44,258 bases of DNA from CAZCZU01 sp964503475 (lineage in GTDB: Bacteria; Pseudomonadota; Zetaproteobacteria; Mariprofundales; Mariprofundaceae), in assembly GCA_964503475.1 (NCBI GenBank), contig CAZCZU010000019.1, positions 1-44,258 of the forward strand. The letters run 5' to 3'. Position numbers and translations under genes: made by a program. Shown one piece after another: positions 33,198 to 41,646 of the stretch; position 1 is the stretch's first letter, and each line of letters opens with the position of its first letter. The notes under the pieces are model-generated. The model did not search any database, was not told the origin of the DNA, and worked only from the letters and a program-made list of their open reading frames with translations.

Positions 33198-34343
33198 TTG
33201 TCGAAACGTGACTATTACGAAGTGCTTGGGATCGAGAAGGACGCAGACGTCAACACGATCAAGCGTGCCTATCGCAAGCTGGCCATGAAATACCATCCGG
33301 ACCGTAATCCGGATGACAATGAGGCGGCCGAGCAGTTTCGTGAGGTGACCGAGGCCTATGAGGTGCTTTCGGACGAAACCAAGCGAGCCCGTTACGACCA
33401 GTACGGCCATGCCGGCGTCGACGATCAGATGCATGACTTCTGGGGTCGTGGCGGCTTCCAGGATTCGCATGCCTTCCGCGATTTCGGCGATCTGTTCGGC
33501 GATGTCTTTGGCGATGTCTTCGGATTCGGCGGCGGGGGGCGCCAGGCAGCGCGTGGTGCCGACCTGCGCTACGATCTGGCCATGACACTGGAAGAGGCGG
33601 CCAGTGGTCGCGAGGTGGAGCTGGAGATTCCCAAGCAGGTGCCATGCAATACCTGCCACGGTTCCGGGGCCAAGCCCGGCACCAATCCGGTGCCCTGTAA
33701 CACCTGTGGCGGTCATGGCCAGGTGCAGATGAACCAGGGCTTTTTCGCCGTGCGCCGCACCTGTCCGACCTGCCACGGTTCGGGCAAGAAGATCGAATCG
33801 CCCTGTACGTCGTGCGGCGGTTCGGGCCTGAAGCGCGAGACCAAGAAGCTGAAGGTGAAGATTCCCGCCGGTGTTTATCATGGTGCCCAGGTACGGGTTG
33901 GCGGCGAAGGCGAGGCGGGTGCCCAGGGTGCGCCGGCCGGCGATCTCTATATCGTCATCGTGCTCAAGGAGCATCCGATCTTCCAGCGCGAGGGGGCCGA
34001 TCTGCACTGCACGATGCCGATCACGTTCCCGCAGGCAGCACTGGGAGCCGAGGTGGATGCGCCGACGCTGCACGGCAGTGTGAAAATCCGTATCCCGGCC
34101 GGCACCGAAGGCGAACGCATCTTCCGCTTGAAGGGGCATGGTGTGCCGGATGTGCGTGCCAGCCAGCCGGGTGATCTCTATGTGCGGGTACATATCGCCG
34201 TACCCAAGAAGCTGGATGAGAAGCAGGAGGAGCTGCTGCGGGCGTTTGCCGAGGCAACGGGGGATGAGGTCTATCCCGATCGCTCCTCTTTCCTGGGTAA
34301 GGTGAAGGATTTCTGGGATAACCTGTCCGGAGAGGTGAAGTGA
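33198..34343 (+). CDS. dnaJ: Chaperone protein DnaJ (Hsp40)
   Basis: This 381-residue class A J-protein stimulates DnaK ATPase and delivers substrates. It has a J-domain (~1-70) with HPD at 33-35 and a G/F-rich linker (~75-125). The zinc domain (~150-211) has four CxxCxGxG repeats (CNTCHGSG, CNTCGGHG, CPTCHGSG, CTSCGGSG), and two C-terminal beta domains follow. TTG 33198 is the start; GGGAG (33186-33190) is 7 nt upstream and SKRDYYEVLG is the family N-terminus. It lies 155 bp after dnaK and overlaps dapB by 1 bp. Confidence 0.97.
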   Translation: MSKRDYYEVLGIEKDADVNTIKRAYRKLAMKYHPDRNPDDNEAAEQFREVTEAYEVLSDETKRARYDQYGHAGVDDQMHDFWGRGGFQDSHAFRDFGDLFGDVFGDVFGFGGGGRQAARGADLRYDLAMTLEEAASGREVELEIPKQVPCNTCHGSGAKPGTNPVPCNTCGGHGQVQMNQGFFAVRRTCPTCHGSGKKIESPCTSCGGSGLKRETKKLKVKIPAGVYHGAQVRVGGEGEAGAQGAPAGDLYIVIVLKEHPIFQREGADLHCTMPITFPQAALGAEVDAPTLHGSVKIRIPAGTEGERIFRLKGHGVPDVRASQPGDLYVRVHIAVPKKLDEKQEELLRAFAEATGDEVYPDRSSFLGKVKDFWDNLSGEVK

Positions 34344-35140
34344 TGCGTGTAATCATTACCGGAGCTTCCGGCCGCATGGGCCGTATGCTGATTAAGGCTG
34401 TTGATGCCTGGGAAGGGGCGACGCTGGTTGGTGCAACTGAACGCCAGGGCTCGCAGCTGGTCGGTACCGATGCCGGCGATCTGGCGGCGATCGGTTCACT
34501 GGGCGTGACGGTGACCGACGATATCGGCACCTGCCCCGAGGCGGATGTGCTGATCGATTTCACCTCGCCTGAGGCGACGCTCGCCCATGCTGCATACGTT
34601 GCGGAGCACGGCATGCGCATGGTGATCGGTACGACCGGTTTCGAACCGCAGCAGATGCAGCAGCTTAAAGGTATCCTGGCCGATACGCCGGTGGTGATGG
34701 CGGCCAACTACTCGGTGGGTGTGAACCTGGCCCTGCAGCTGATCCGCCAGGCTGCACAGGTATTGGGCGAGGATTACGATGCCGAGATCATCGAGGCGCA
34801 CCACCGTCACAAGGTCGATGCGCCGAGCGGTACGGCCCTGGCCATGGGGCGTGCCCTGGCCGACGGGCGCGAAGTCGATCTGCAGGAGAAGGCGGTCTAT
34901 TCGCGCGAAGGGATTACCGGCGCACGTAAGCCAGGCGATATCGGTTTCGCGGTGATCCGTGGCGGCAATATCGTCGGCGATCACAACGCCATGTTCATCG
35001 CCGATGAGGAGCGCATCGAGATCCGTCATGTTGCGGCCGATCGTATCGTCTTTGCCAAGGGTGCGGTGCGTGCCGGCCAGTGGCTGCTGGATCAGAAAGC
35101 CGGCTGGTTCGATATGCAGGATGTGCTTGGACTTGCCTGA
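34343..35140 (+). CDS. dapB: 4-hydroxy-tetrahydrodipicolinate reductase
   Basis: This 265-residue enzyme makes tetrahydrodipicolinate for lysine and meso-diaminopimelate (cell-wall) synthesis. The nucleotide motif GASGRMG is at 7-13. The catalytic block EAHHRHKVDAPSGTAL, with the His and Lys, lies near 152-167. ATG 34343 overlaps the dnaJ TGA (TGATG) and has GAGGTG (34332-34337) at 5 nt; a GTG at 34340 is less likely. dapB behind dnaJ is a known arrangement in several proteobacteria. A strong terminator follows. Confidence 0.97.
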   Translation: MRVIITGASGRMGRMLIKAVDAWEGATLVGATERQGSQLVGTDAGDLAAIGSLGVTVTDDIGTCPEADVLIDFTSPEATLAHAAYVAEHGMRMVIGTTGFEPQQMQQLKGILADTPVVMAANYSVGVNLALQLIRQAAQVLGEDYDAEIIEAHHRHKVDAPSGTALAMGRALADGREVDLQEKAVYSREGITGARKPGDIGFAVIRGGNIVGDHNAMFIADEERIEIRHVAADRIVFAKGAVRAGQWLLDQKAGWFDMQDVLGLA

Positions 35141-35167
35141 TAACGAGGGCTGTTCAAACGAATGAAG

Positions 35168-35194
35168 AGGCGGGGCTTTTGCTCCGCCTTTTTT
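35168..35194 (+). terminator. rho-independent terminator after dapB
   Basis: A 9-bp stem pairs AGGCGGGGC (35168-35176) with GCTCCGCCT (35181-35189), with one G.T pair and a TTTT loop. A run of T residues follows. It ends the dnaJ-dapB transcript. Confidence 0.9.
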
Positions 35195-35220
35195 GTTGAG
35201 GTGCTTCTGTTGCGGCTTTC

Positions 35221-35415
35221 TTCTTTCTTGCTTGCCCAAGAAAGAACCAAAGACAAATTGGCAGGAGAGCCAATTTGGACAGTTTTAGCTGGCCCGAAGG
35301 GCTGAGGGACATGGATGTCCCGAATCAAGGGCACCCCGGGGACCGGCCGCCCTGGCGGGTTCCCTCACCTGCACATCCAAAACCGGTCGCGACTTCGCTG
35401 CTCTTTCCGGTTTTG
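35221..35415. repeat. Intergenic element built of at least six inverted repeats
   Basis: The 325-bp gap 35141-35465 holds no credible gene after the dapB terminator. It contains perfect dyads in series. They are TTCTTTCTTG/CAAGAAAGAA (35221-35230, 35237-35246); CAAATTGGC/GCCAATTTG (35254-35262, 35269-35277); GCCC/GGGC (35292-35295, 35299-35302); GGGACAT/ATGTCCC (35306-35312, 35315-35321); CCGCC/GGCGG (35347-35351, 35354-35358); and CAAAACCGG/CCGGTTTTG (35378-35386, 35407-35415). None has a proper T-run except by chance. It could be a dispersed palindromic repeat or a structured RNA. The edges are not defined by sequence alone. Confidence 0.6.
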
Positions 35416-35465
35416 AATGCTTGTCTCGGCAGGCCGCTAACGGGGGCCCTAAAGGCAGAAGATTC

Positions 35466-37070
35466 CTATGCCTGCAGAATCTGCTGGGCGGCTTTCAGGC
35501 CGTCGACGGCGGCGCTGACGATGCCGCCGGCATAGCCGGCCCCTTCGCCGACCGGGTAGAGGCGGGCAAGGCTGACCGACTGCATATCCTCGCCGCGCGG
35601 CAGCCGGATCGGTGAGCTGGTGCGTGACTCCACGGTCAGCAGGTTGGCCTCCTCCGTCACATAACCCTTCATCTTGCGGTCGAACTGCGAAAGGCCCTCG
35701 CGCAACGGTTCGCCCAGCCACTTCGGAAACAGATCATCAAGATCGGCCGCTTCCACAGCCGGCTTGTACCTTGAAAAAGCAAGCTTGCCGGTGGCGCAGC
35801 GTCCCACGAAATCAGCCACGCGCATGGCGGGGGCGGCATAGGGAGTCGTGGTCATGGCAAAGCAGTGTGCCTCAAGCTCCCGCTGCAGGCGGATACCGCA
35901 GAGCGGGTCGTCACCCAGACCATGGCGGGCGATGTCGGTACTGGTTACCTGTACAACAATGCCGGAGTTGGCCAGCGGACTGCTGCGCTTGGCATTGCTC
36001 ATGCCGTTGATAGCGGCATGCCCGGCTTCGGTGGGTGAGGGGACAATCAGGCCACCCGGGCACATGCAGAAGCTGTAGATGCCGCGCTGGCCGATGTGCG
36101 GATCGTGAGCCTGATAGCTCAGGCGATACTCGGCTGCACCCAGGGCCGGGTGACCGGCGGCGGGGCCATACTGGCAGGCATCGACCCATTCTTGCGCATG
36201 CTCGGCGCGTACGCCGACAGCGAAATCCTTGGCCTCCATGGCGATGGATTGCGCATGCAGCTTCTCGAAGGTGTCTCTGGCCGAATGGCCGGTGGCCAGG
36301 ATCACGTGTGCGGCATGAATCTCTTCGCCATCGGCCAGGATCACGCCGGTGGCTGTGCCCTCTTTCTGCATGATGGCATCGACGCGGGCGCCGAAACGGT
36401 AGTCCACGCCCAGCTCCAGCAGGTGGTGGCGCATGTCGCGTACGATGCGCACCAGCCGGTCGGTGCCCAGGTGCGGATGCGCTTCGACGAGGATGTCGGG
36501 CCTGGCACCGAAATCGACGAAGCGGGCCAGTACCCAGCGCACGAAGGGGTGTTTGATGCGGGTGTAGAGCTTGCCGTCGGTGTAGGTGCCGGCGCCGCCC
36601 TCGCCAAAGCAGATGTTGCTCTCCGGATCGAGCTCCCCTCTGCTGCGCAGGCGACCGATATCGCGCATGCGCCGCTCCACCGGCTGACCGCGCTCCAGCA
36701 GGGTTACCTTCACCCCCGCCTCGGCCAGGGCCACGGCGGCGAACAGGCCGGCAGGGCCGGCGCCGACAATGACGGTATGCCCCTTGCCGCTGCCCGTCAG
36801 CGTGAGTGCTGTCGGGCGCTCGATATCGAGCAGTGATCGGCTCACCGCTTCGGCCTGTTTCGGCAAGGTGGCGTGCCGGGCATCGACAAGTTCGCACTCG
36901 ACGGTGCAGACAAAATGGACGTGGCCCCGTTTGCGGGCATCGATGGCGCGGCGAACAATACGGCAACTCCGCACATTGGCAGCCCGGGTGCGCAGCAGGC
37001 GTGCCACGGCCCCGGTCGGGGTATCGGCTTCGTTAAGCGAGAGTGCCACATTGGCGATTCGGATCAGCAT
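35466..37070 (-). CDS. NAD(P)/FAD-dependent oxidoreductase (COG2509-type)
   Basis: This 534-residue flavoprotein belongs to the uncharacterised FAD-dependent dehydrogenase family. An N-terminal ~90-residue domain (LIRIANVALSLNEAD at its start) precedes the FAD Rossmann motif VIVGAGPAGLFAA (~100-112). Other blocks are GEGGAGTYTDGKLYTR, VILATGHSARDTF and the C-terminal YPVGEGAGYAGGI. The substrate is unknown. ATG 37070 is chosen from the conserved N-terminus; GTG 37112 would add 14 residues and has AAGG upstream, so the start is uncertain. It is convergent with dapB and divergent from the ferredoxin-NADP reductase gene. Confidence 0.88.
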   Translation of the reverse strand: MLIRIANVALSLNEADTPTGAVARLLRTRAANVRSCRIVRRAIDARKRGHVHFVCTVECELVDARHATLPKQAEAVSRSLLDIERPTALTLTGSGKGHTVIVGAGPAGLFAAVALAEAGVKVTLLERGQPVERRMRDIGRLRSRGELDPESNICFGEGGAGTYTDGKLYTRIKHPFVRWVLARFVDFGARPDILVEAHPHLGTDRLVRIVRDMRHHLLELGVDYRFGARVDAIMQKEGTATGVILADGEEIHAAHVILATGHSARDTFEKLHAQSIAMEAKDFAVGVRAEHAQEWVDACQYGPAAGHPALGAAEYRLSYQAHDPHIGQRGIYSFCMCPGGLIVPSPTEAGHAAINGMSNAKRSSPLANSGIVVQVTSTDIARHGLGDDPLCGIRLQRELEAHCFAMTTTPYAAPAMRVADFVGRCATGKLAFSRYKPAVEAADLDDLFPKWLGEPLREGLSQFDRKMKGYVTEEANLLTVESRTSSPIRLPRGEDMQSVSLARLYPVGEGAGYAGGIVSAAVDGLKAAQQILQA

Positions 37071-37135
37071 GCGTTGCAGGATACGGGCTTGCTGAGCGCT
37101 TGGCGACGGCACAATGCCTTCACGGAAGAGCGGGA

Positions 37136-38173
37136 ATGGGCTATACCCATAGCATGCCTGACGATTTACGCGACATTACCGTTATCGGTGCCGGCCCGGC
37201 CGGTATGTTCGCCGTCTTCGAGGCCGGCATGCATGAGCTCTCCTGCCATCTGGTCGATGCCCTGCCGCAGCTGGGCGGCCAGATGGCGGCCCTTTATCCC
37301 GAGAAGCCGATCTACGACATTCCCGGTTTTGCCGAGGTTACGGCACGGGCGTTTATCGGCCGGCTCGAGGAGCAGATGCGGCCGGTCGCACCCCGGATGC
37401 ATCTGCAAAGCATGGTCACTGCCATCGAGGGTGGTCCGGGCGAGTTCCATTGCCGTACAAGCCAGGAGCAGCTGCTTCGTTCTCGCGCGGTGATCCTTGC
37501 CTGCGGCAAGGGAGCCTTCACACCGCGCCGGCCGAAGGTGGAGGGTATCGAGGCCTATGAAATCAAAAGTGTGCTCTATATGCCGGGTGATCCGGCGGAG
37601 CTGGCGGGCAAGCGGGTGGTGATTCAGGGCGGTGGCGATTCGGCGCTCGACTGGGCCGTGCAACTGGTGCGTAGCGGAGCCCGGGTCTGCCTGGTGCATC
37701 GGCGTGGCCGATTCCGCGCTCACCCCAGAACCGTGGCCGAGTTCCAGTCCCTGGTTGAGGCGGAAGCGGCCGAAATGATCGTGCCGGGGCAGGTGGTGGG
37801 CATTGAGGGCGATGCCGGGAACGGTACTCTGCACGCCCTGCATATCGATACGCCGGAGGGCGAGGTGGTGCGCGAGGCCGATCTGTGGCTGCCGATGCTC
37901 GGGGTGATGGGCGATACACGCACGATGGAGGGCTGGGGGATCACCTTGCGGGGCGGCCGTGTCGAGGTGGATGCCGCCTCGATGCAGAGCGATCGGTCCG
38001 GTGTCTACGCCATCGGCGATCTCTGTGCCTACCCCGGCAAATACGACCTGATTCTGGCAGGCTTTGCCGAGGCGGCGATGGCGATAAAACACGCCTTTGA
38101 CATCTGTCGACCGCAGGAGCGTTATTCGCATGCCTATTCGACCCAGAAGGGAGCCCCGCATGCCGTGGGCTGA
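37136..38173 (+). CDS. Ferredoxin--NADP(+) reductase, thioredoxin-reductase-like type
   Basis: This 345-residue flavoprotein moves electrons between ferredoxin and NADPH. It has two Rossmann motifs: GAGPAGMF for FAD near the start, and QGGGDSALDWA for NADPH mid-protein. It lacks the CxxC of thioredoxin reductase, as in the YumC/CT1512 class. LPQLGGQMAALYPEKPIYDIPG and the C-terminal AIGDLCAYPGKYDLILAGFAEAA are class hallmarks. ATG 37136 has GGAAG (37124-37128) at 7 nt; ATG 37154, which begins MPDDLRD, is an alternative without a ribosome site. It lies 81 bp before the thiolase gene and may start that operon. Confidence 0.92.
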   Translation: MGYTHSMPDDLRDITVIGAGPAGMFAVFEAGMHELSCHLVDALPQLGGQMAALYPEKPIYDIPGFAEVTARAFIGRLEEQMRPVAPRMHLQSMVTAIEGGPGEFHCRTSQEQLLRSRAVILACGKGAFTPRRPKVEGIEAYEIKSVLYMPGDPAELAGKRVVIQGGGDSALDWAVQLVRSGARVCLVHRRGRFRAHPRTVAEFQSLVEAEAAEMIVPGQVVGIEGDAGNGTLHALHIDTPEGEVVREADLWLPMLGVMGDTRTMEGWGITLRGGRVEVDAASMQSDRSGVYAIGDLCAYPGKYDLILAGFAEAAMAIKHAFDICRPQERYSHAYSTQKGAPHAVG

Positions 38174-38254
38174 TGCCAAAGCGTGCGCCGTGCCACAGAA
38201 TGGTTTGCATGCCCTTCGGCACCATGCACTTTCCAGGGAAGGGGAGGAGCAGAA

Positions 38255-39562
38255 ATGAACAGTCAGCGTGAAGTCGTGGTCGTTGCCGGTATTCGTACGC
38301 CGCTCGGCAAGGCATCCGGCTATTTCAAGCGCATGAGTGCCGTCGAGCTCGGCGTGCAGACGATCCGCGAGCTGATGGCCCTCTCGCCGGTGCAGCGCAC
38401 CGATCTCGATGCCGTGATCATCGGCAATGTCATTCAGCCCATCGATGCCGCCAATATCGCCCGGGTGATCGCCCTGATGGCCGGTTTGCCCAAGGCGGTG
38501 CCGGCCCATACGGTGCAGCGTAACTGCGCCTCCGGCATGCAGGCGGTCACCGATGCGGCTGAGAAGATTGCCGCAGGCCGGGCCGAGGTGGTGCTGGCCG
38601 GCGGTGTGGAGTCGATGACCCAGGCGCCGCTGTTGCTGCACGATCGTATGCGCGAGGCGCTGACCCATATGCAGCGGGCCCGCACCATGCAGCAGCGCCT
38701 GCATGCGGCAGGCGACATCATCAAGGCTCCATGGCGCCCGCGCGTGGCGCTGCAGGAGGGGCTCACCGATCCGGTGGCCGGGCTGAACATGGGCCAGACG
38801 GCCGAGGTGCTGGCGCGCGAGTTCGGTATCAATCGCCGCGAACAGGATGCGTTCGCCCTGGCCAGTCATCAGAAAGCGGCCGCAACCTGGGATGCGGGCT
38901 GGTTCGACGAGGAGGTGATGCATCTCTTCCCGCCACCGCATTTTGTACCGGTGCACCGCGACGAAGGCATTCGGGCCAATCAGTCCATGCAGATGCTGGG
39001 CAAGCTGAAGCCGGTGTTCGAGCGGCCGCTGGGCACGGTGACGGCCGGCAACAGCTCCCAGATCACCGACGGCGCAGCCATGCTGCTGCTTACCCACCGC
39101 GAAAAGGCGGAGGCCGAAGGGTGGCCGATCCTGGGCTACCTCTACGACTGGGATTATGCCGGCTGCGATCCGGAGCATATGGGGCTGGGCCCGGTGTTTG
39201 CCAGCGACAAGGTGCTCTCCCGTTACGGTATGCGGATGCACGAGATGGCGCGGGTGGAGATCAACGAGGCCTTCGCCGCCCAGGTGCTGGCGGTGATGAA
39301 GGCGATGGATTCGGCCTCGTTTGCCAGGAAACATTTCGGCTACGGCAAGGCGATCGGTGCCCCGGAGATGGAAAGGCTCAATGTGCACGGCGGCGCGGTG
39401 GCTATCGGCCATCCGGTCGGCATGAGCGGGGCGCGGCTGGTCCTGACCCTGCTGCGCCAGCTCAAGCGCGATACCGGCGGCGGCCTGGGGCTGGCCACCT
39501 TGTGTATTGGCGGCGGCCAGGGTGGCGCCGTATTGCTGGGGAGTGAACCATGGAAGTCGTAA
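38255..39562 (+). CDS. fadI: Acetyl-CoA C-acyltransferase (FadI-type thiolase)
   Basis: This 435-residue thiolase carries out the last step of fatty-acid beta-oxidation, cleaving 3-ketoacyl-CoA. E. coli FadI is 436 residues. The nucleophile is C91 (RNCASGMQ), the general base is the His in GGAVAIGHPVGMSGAR and the second cysteine is in TLCIGGGQGG. NEAFAAQ is also present (HEAFAAQ in E. coli FadI). ATG 38255 has GGAGGAG about 5 nt upstream; the longer frame to 38183 is not family-like. It overlaps the FadJ-like gene by 13 bp, which suggests the two make one complex. Confidence 0.92.
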   Translation: MNSQREVVVVAGIRTPLGKASGYFKRMSAVELGVQTIRELMALSPVQRTDLDAVIIGNVIQPIDAANIARVIALMAGLPKAVPAHTVQRNCASGMQAVTDAAEKIAAGRAEVVLAGGVESMTQAPLLLHDRMREALTHMQRARTMQQRLHAAGDIIKAPWRPRVALQEGLTDPVAGLNMGQTAEVLAREFGINRREQDAFALASHQKAAATWDAGWFDEEVMHLFPPPHFVPVHRDEGIRANQSMQMLGKLKPVFERPLGTVTAGNSSQITDGAAMLLLTHREKAEAEGWPILGYLYDWDYAGCDPEHMGLGPVFASDKVLSRYGMRMHEMARVEINEAFAAQVLAVMKAMDSASFARKHFGYGKAIGAPEMERLNVHGGAVAIGHPVGMSGARLVLTLLRQLKRDTGGGLGLATLCIGGGQGGAVLLGSEPWKS

Positions 39563-41646
39563 CACTCAATCGCGAGGGCGAGCAGGCCCGCATTCGTTTC
39601 GCCCGCAGCGACAAATCGGTCAACGTGCTGGACGAGGGGTGCATGGCCGGGCTCGAAGCGATCCTGACGGAGCTGGAGAAAGAGCCGCCGCACACGCTGG
39701 TGCTGGAGAGTGGCATGCCCGGCAACTTCATTGCCGGAGCGGACCTGCACGCCATTGCCGGCGTCACGGATCGGGCTGAAGCGACCCGGCTGGCCGAGCG
39801 CGGTCAGGCGCTCTGCCGCCGCATCGAGGCTCTGCCCGCCATCTCCGTGGCCGTGGTGCAGGGGAGCTACATGGGCGGTGGGCTGGAGATGGCCATGGCC
39901 TGCGATCACCTGTTGGCGGTCAGGAGTTCGAAAACACAGCTGGCGTTGCCGGAGGTGAAGATCGGCATTCACCCCGGCTTTGGCGGCTGTGTGCGCCTGC
40001 CCAGGCGTGTCGGCTGGGTCATGGCGACGGAGATGATTCTCAGCGGTCGCTCCATCAATGCCCGCAAGGCAAAGAAGACGGGGCTGGCCGACCTTACCTG
40101 CCATGCCGGCCAGATCGAGGAGGCGATCGTGCGCCTGGCGGCGCGCGGCAAGCAGCAGCGTCGTGCCCGCTCGCCGTGGTGGTTCCATCTGTGGCCGGCA
40201 CGCATGCTTTTCTTCCGCCTGGCGCGCCAGAAGGTCGAGCAGAAGTTCGATCATCTCGATCTGGAAGCGGCCTACCCGGCCATCCCGGGGGCACTGGCAA
40301 CGCTGCGCGATATCTACGGTATGAGCGATGGCCTGGCCTACGCCCGCGAGGCGGAGTCGCTCGGCAGGCTTGCCGTCACGCCTACCTGCAAGAGCCTGAT
40401 CCGGGTCTTCTTCCTCGGCGAGGCGCTGAAGAAGCAGGATGCGGTGCGGAAAGGCAAAAAGGCGGCGGCGGAGATGGGGCATACGGCCGTCTACGGTGCC
40501 GGTGCCATGGGCCACGGCATCGCCTGGGTGGCAACGAAAACAGGGCATGTCGATCTGCACGAGGTTTCGGACAAGGCACTCGGCCATGGCATGCAGCAGC
40601 TCAATAGTCTGAGCCGTCGCGAGCCGGAGCGGCTGCGCAGCATCCGGCCGGTACTGGACGACAGCGGCCTGGCGAACAGCGATGTGGTGATTGAGGCGGT
40701 GCTGGAGGAGAGCGAGGTCAAACGCGAGCTATGGGCACGTGTCGAGGCCGGCGTGGCCGACGATGCGCTGCTGCTGACCAATACCTCCTCATTGTCGGTG
40801 GCCGAGCAGCAGAAGGTGCTCAACAAGCCGGGTCGCATGGCCGGCCTGCACTTTTTCAATCCCGCCCCGAAGATGCCGCTGGTCGAGGTGATTGCCGGGC
40901 CGAAGACGCACAAGAAGACCTTGCAGGCGGCAGCGGCACTGGCCGTGCGCTGGGGCAAGTATCCGGTGATCGTGAGTGATAAGCCCGGTTTTCTGGTCAA
41001 CCGCTGCCTGATGCCGTTCATGCTGGCCGCCCTGCGCTTGCTTGAGCGCGGCCAGAGTGTCGAGCATGTCGATGGGGCGCTGAAGCACTACGGCATGCCG
41101 ATGGGGGCGATCGAGCTGGCCGACAAGGTGGGGCTCGATATCTGCCACCACGTCGGCACCCATCTTTCCGAAGCGTACGGCGCACGTATGCAGTTGCCGG
41201 AGTGGTTCGGCAAGATGGTGGAGAAGGGATTGCTGGGCCAGAAATCGGGGGCCGGTTTCTACGCCTGGAACGGCAGTCAGCAGGGTGGTGTGAATCCGAA
41301 GCTGGCCGAGTACCTGCCCAATCCGCTGAGCGCCGAGCATGAGGGTGATGCCAGCATTGCCGATCATGGCGAGCCGATGCCGGATGCCGATATCCTCGAT
41401 ACTTGCCTGCTGCCGATGCTGGCCGAGGCGCTGGCCTGCCTGGATGAGAAGGTGGTCGGGGATGCGGCCCATCTCGATGCAGCCATGGTCTATGGCCTCG
41501 GTTTCCCGCCCTTCCGCGGTGGCCTCTTGCACGCCTTCGCCAATCGCGACCGCGAGGAGCTTGCGGCTGCATTCGAACAACAGGGGCTCAAGGTGCCGGC
41601 CAACCTGGATATCCTGAATGAACAGGGAAGCCTGCCCGGGTCTTGA
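39550..41646 (+). CDS. fadJ: FadJ-like multifunctional enzyme (enoyl-CoA hydratase / 3-hydroxyacyl-CoA dehydrogenase)
   Basis: This 698-residue alpha subunit of the beta-oxidation complex has an N-terminal hydratase (~1-190) with IAGADL and the two catalytic glutamates E113 (GGGLEMA) and E135 (ALPEVKIG). The NAD-binding domain follows, with GAGAMGHGIA near 317-326, LTNTSSLS and the catalytic His in HFFNPAPKMPLVEVI. Two C-terminal dehydrogenase domains end with GLGFPPFRGG. Oxidation of fatty acids or, in reverse, chain elongation are both chemically possible. The gene overlaps fadI by 13 bp and the acyl-CoA synthetase gene by 29 bp. GGGGAG lies just before its ATG. Confidence 0.93.
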   Translation: MEVVTLNREGEQARIRFARSDKSVNVLDEGCMAGLEAILTELEKEPPHTLVLESGMPGNFIAGADLHAIAGVTDRAEATRLAERGQALCRRIEALPAISVAVVQGSYMGGGLEMAMACDHLLAVRSSKTQLALPEVKIGIHPGFGGCVRLPRRVGWVMATEMILSGRSINARKAKKTGLADLTCHAGQIEEAIVRLAARGKQQRRARSPWWFHLWPARMLFFRLARQKVEQKFDHLDLEAAYPAIPGALATLRDIYGMSDGLAYAREAESLGRLAVTPTCKSLIRVFFLGEALKKQDAVRKGKKAAAEMGHTAVYGAGAMGHGIAWVATKTGHVDLHEVSDKALGHGMQQLNSLSRREPERLRSIRPVLDDSGLANSDVVIEAVLEESEVKRELWARVEAGVADDALLLTNTSSLSVAEQQKVLNKPGRMAGLHFFNPAPKMPLVEVIAGPKTHKKTLQAAAALAVRWGKYPVIVSDKPGFLVNRCLMPFMLAALRLLERGQSVEHVDGALKHYGMPMGAIELADKVGLDICHHVGTHLSEAYGARMQLPEWFGKMVEKGLLGQKSGAGFYAWNGSQQGGVNPKLAEYLPNPLSAEHEGDASIADHGEPMPDADILDTCLLPMLAEALACLDEKVVGDAAHLDAAMVYGLGFPPFRGGLLHAFANRDREELAAAFEQQGLKVPANLDILNEQGSLPGS

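Noticed and set aside
35275..35535. 86-codon plus-strand frame in the gap after dapB
   Set aside because: It runs through the inverted-repeat element into the antisense of the FAD oxidoreductase gene, with no ribosome site or domain.
37166..39565. 799-codon minus-strand frame opposite ferredoxin-NADP reductase and fadI
   Set aside because: It spans two well-supported genes and the gap between them on the other strand, and has no motifs.
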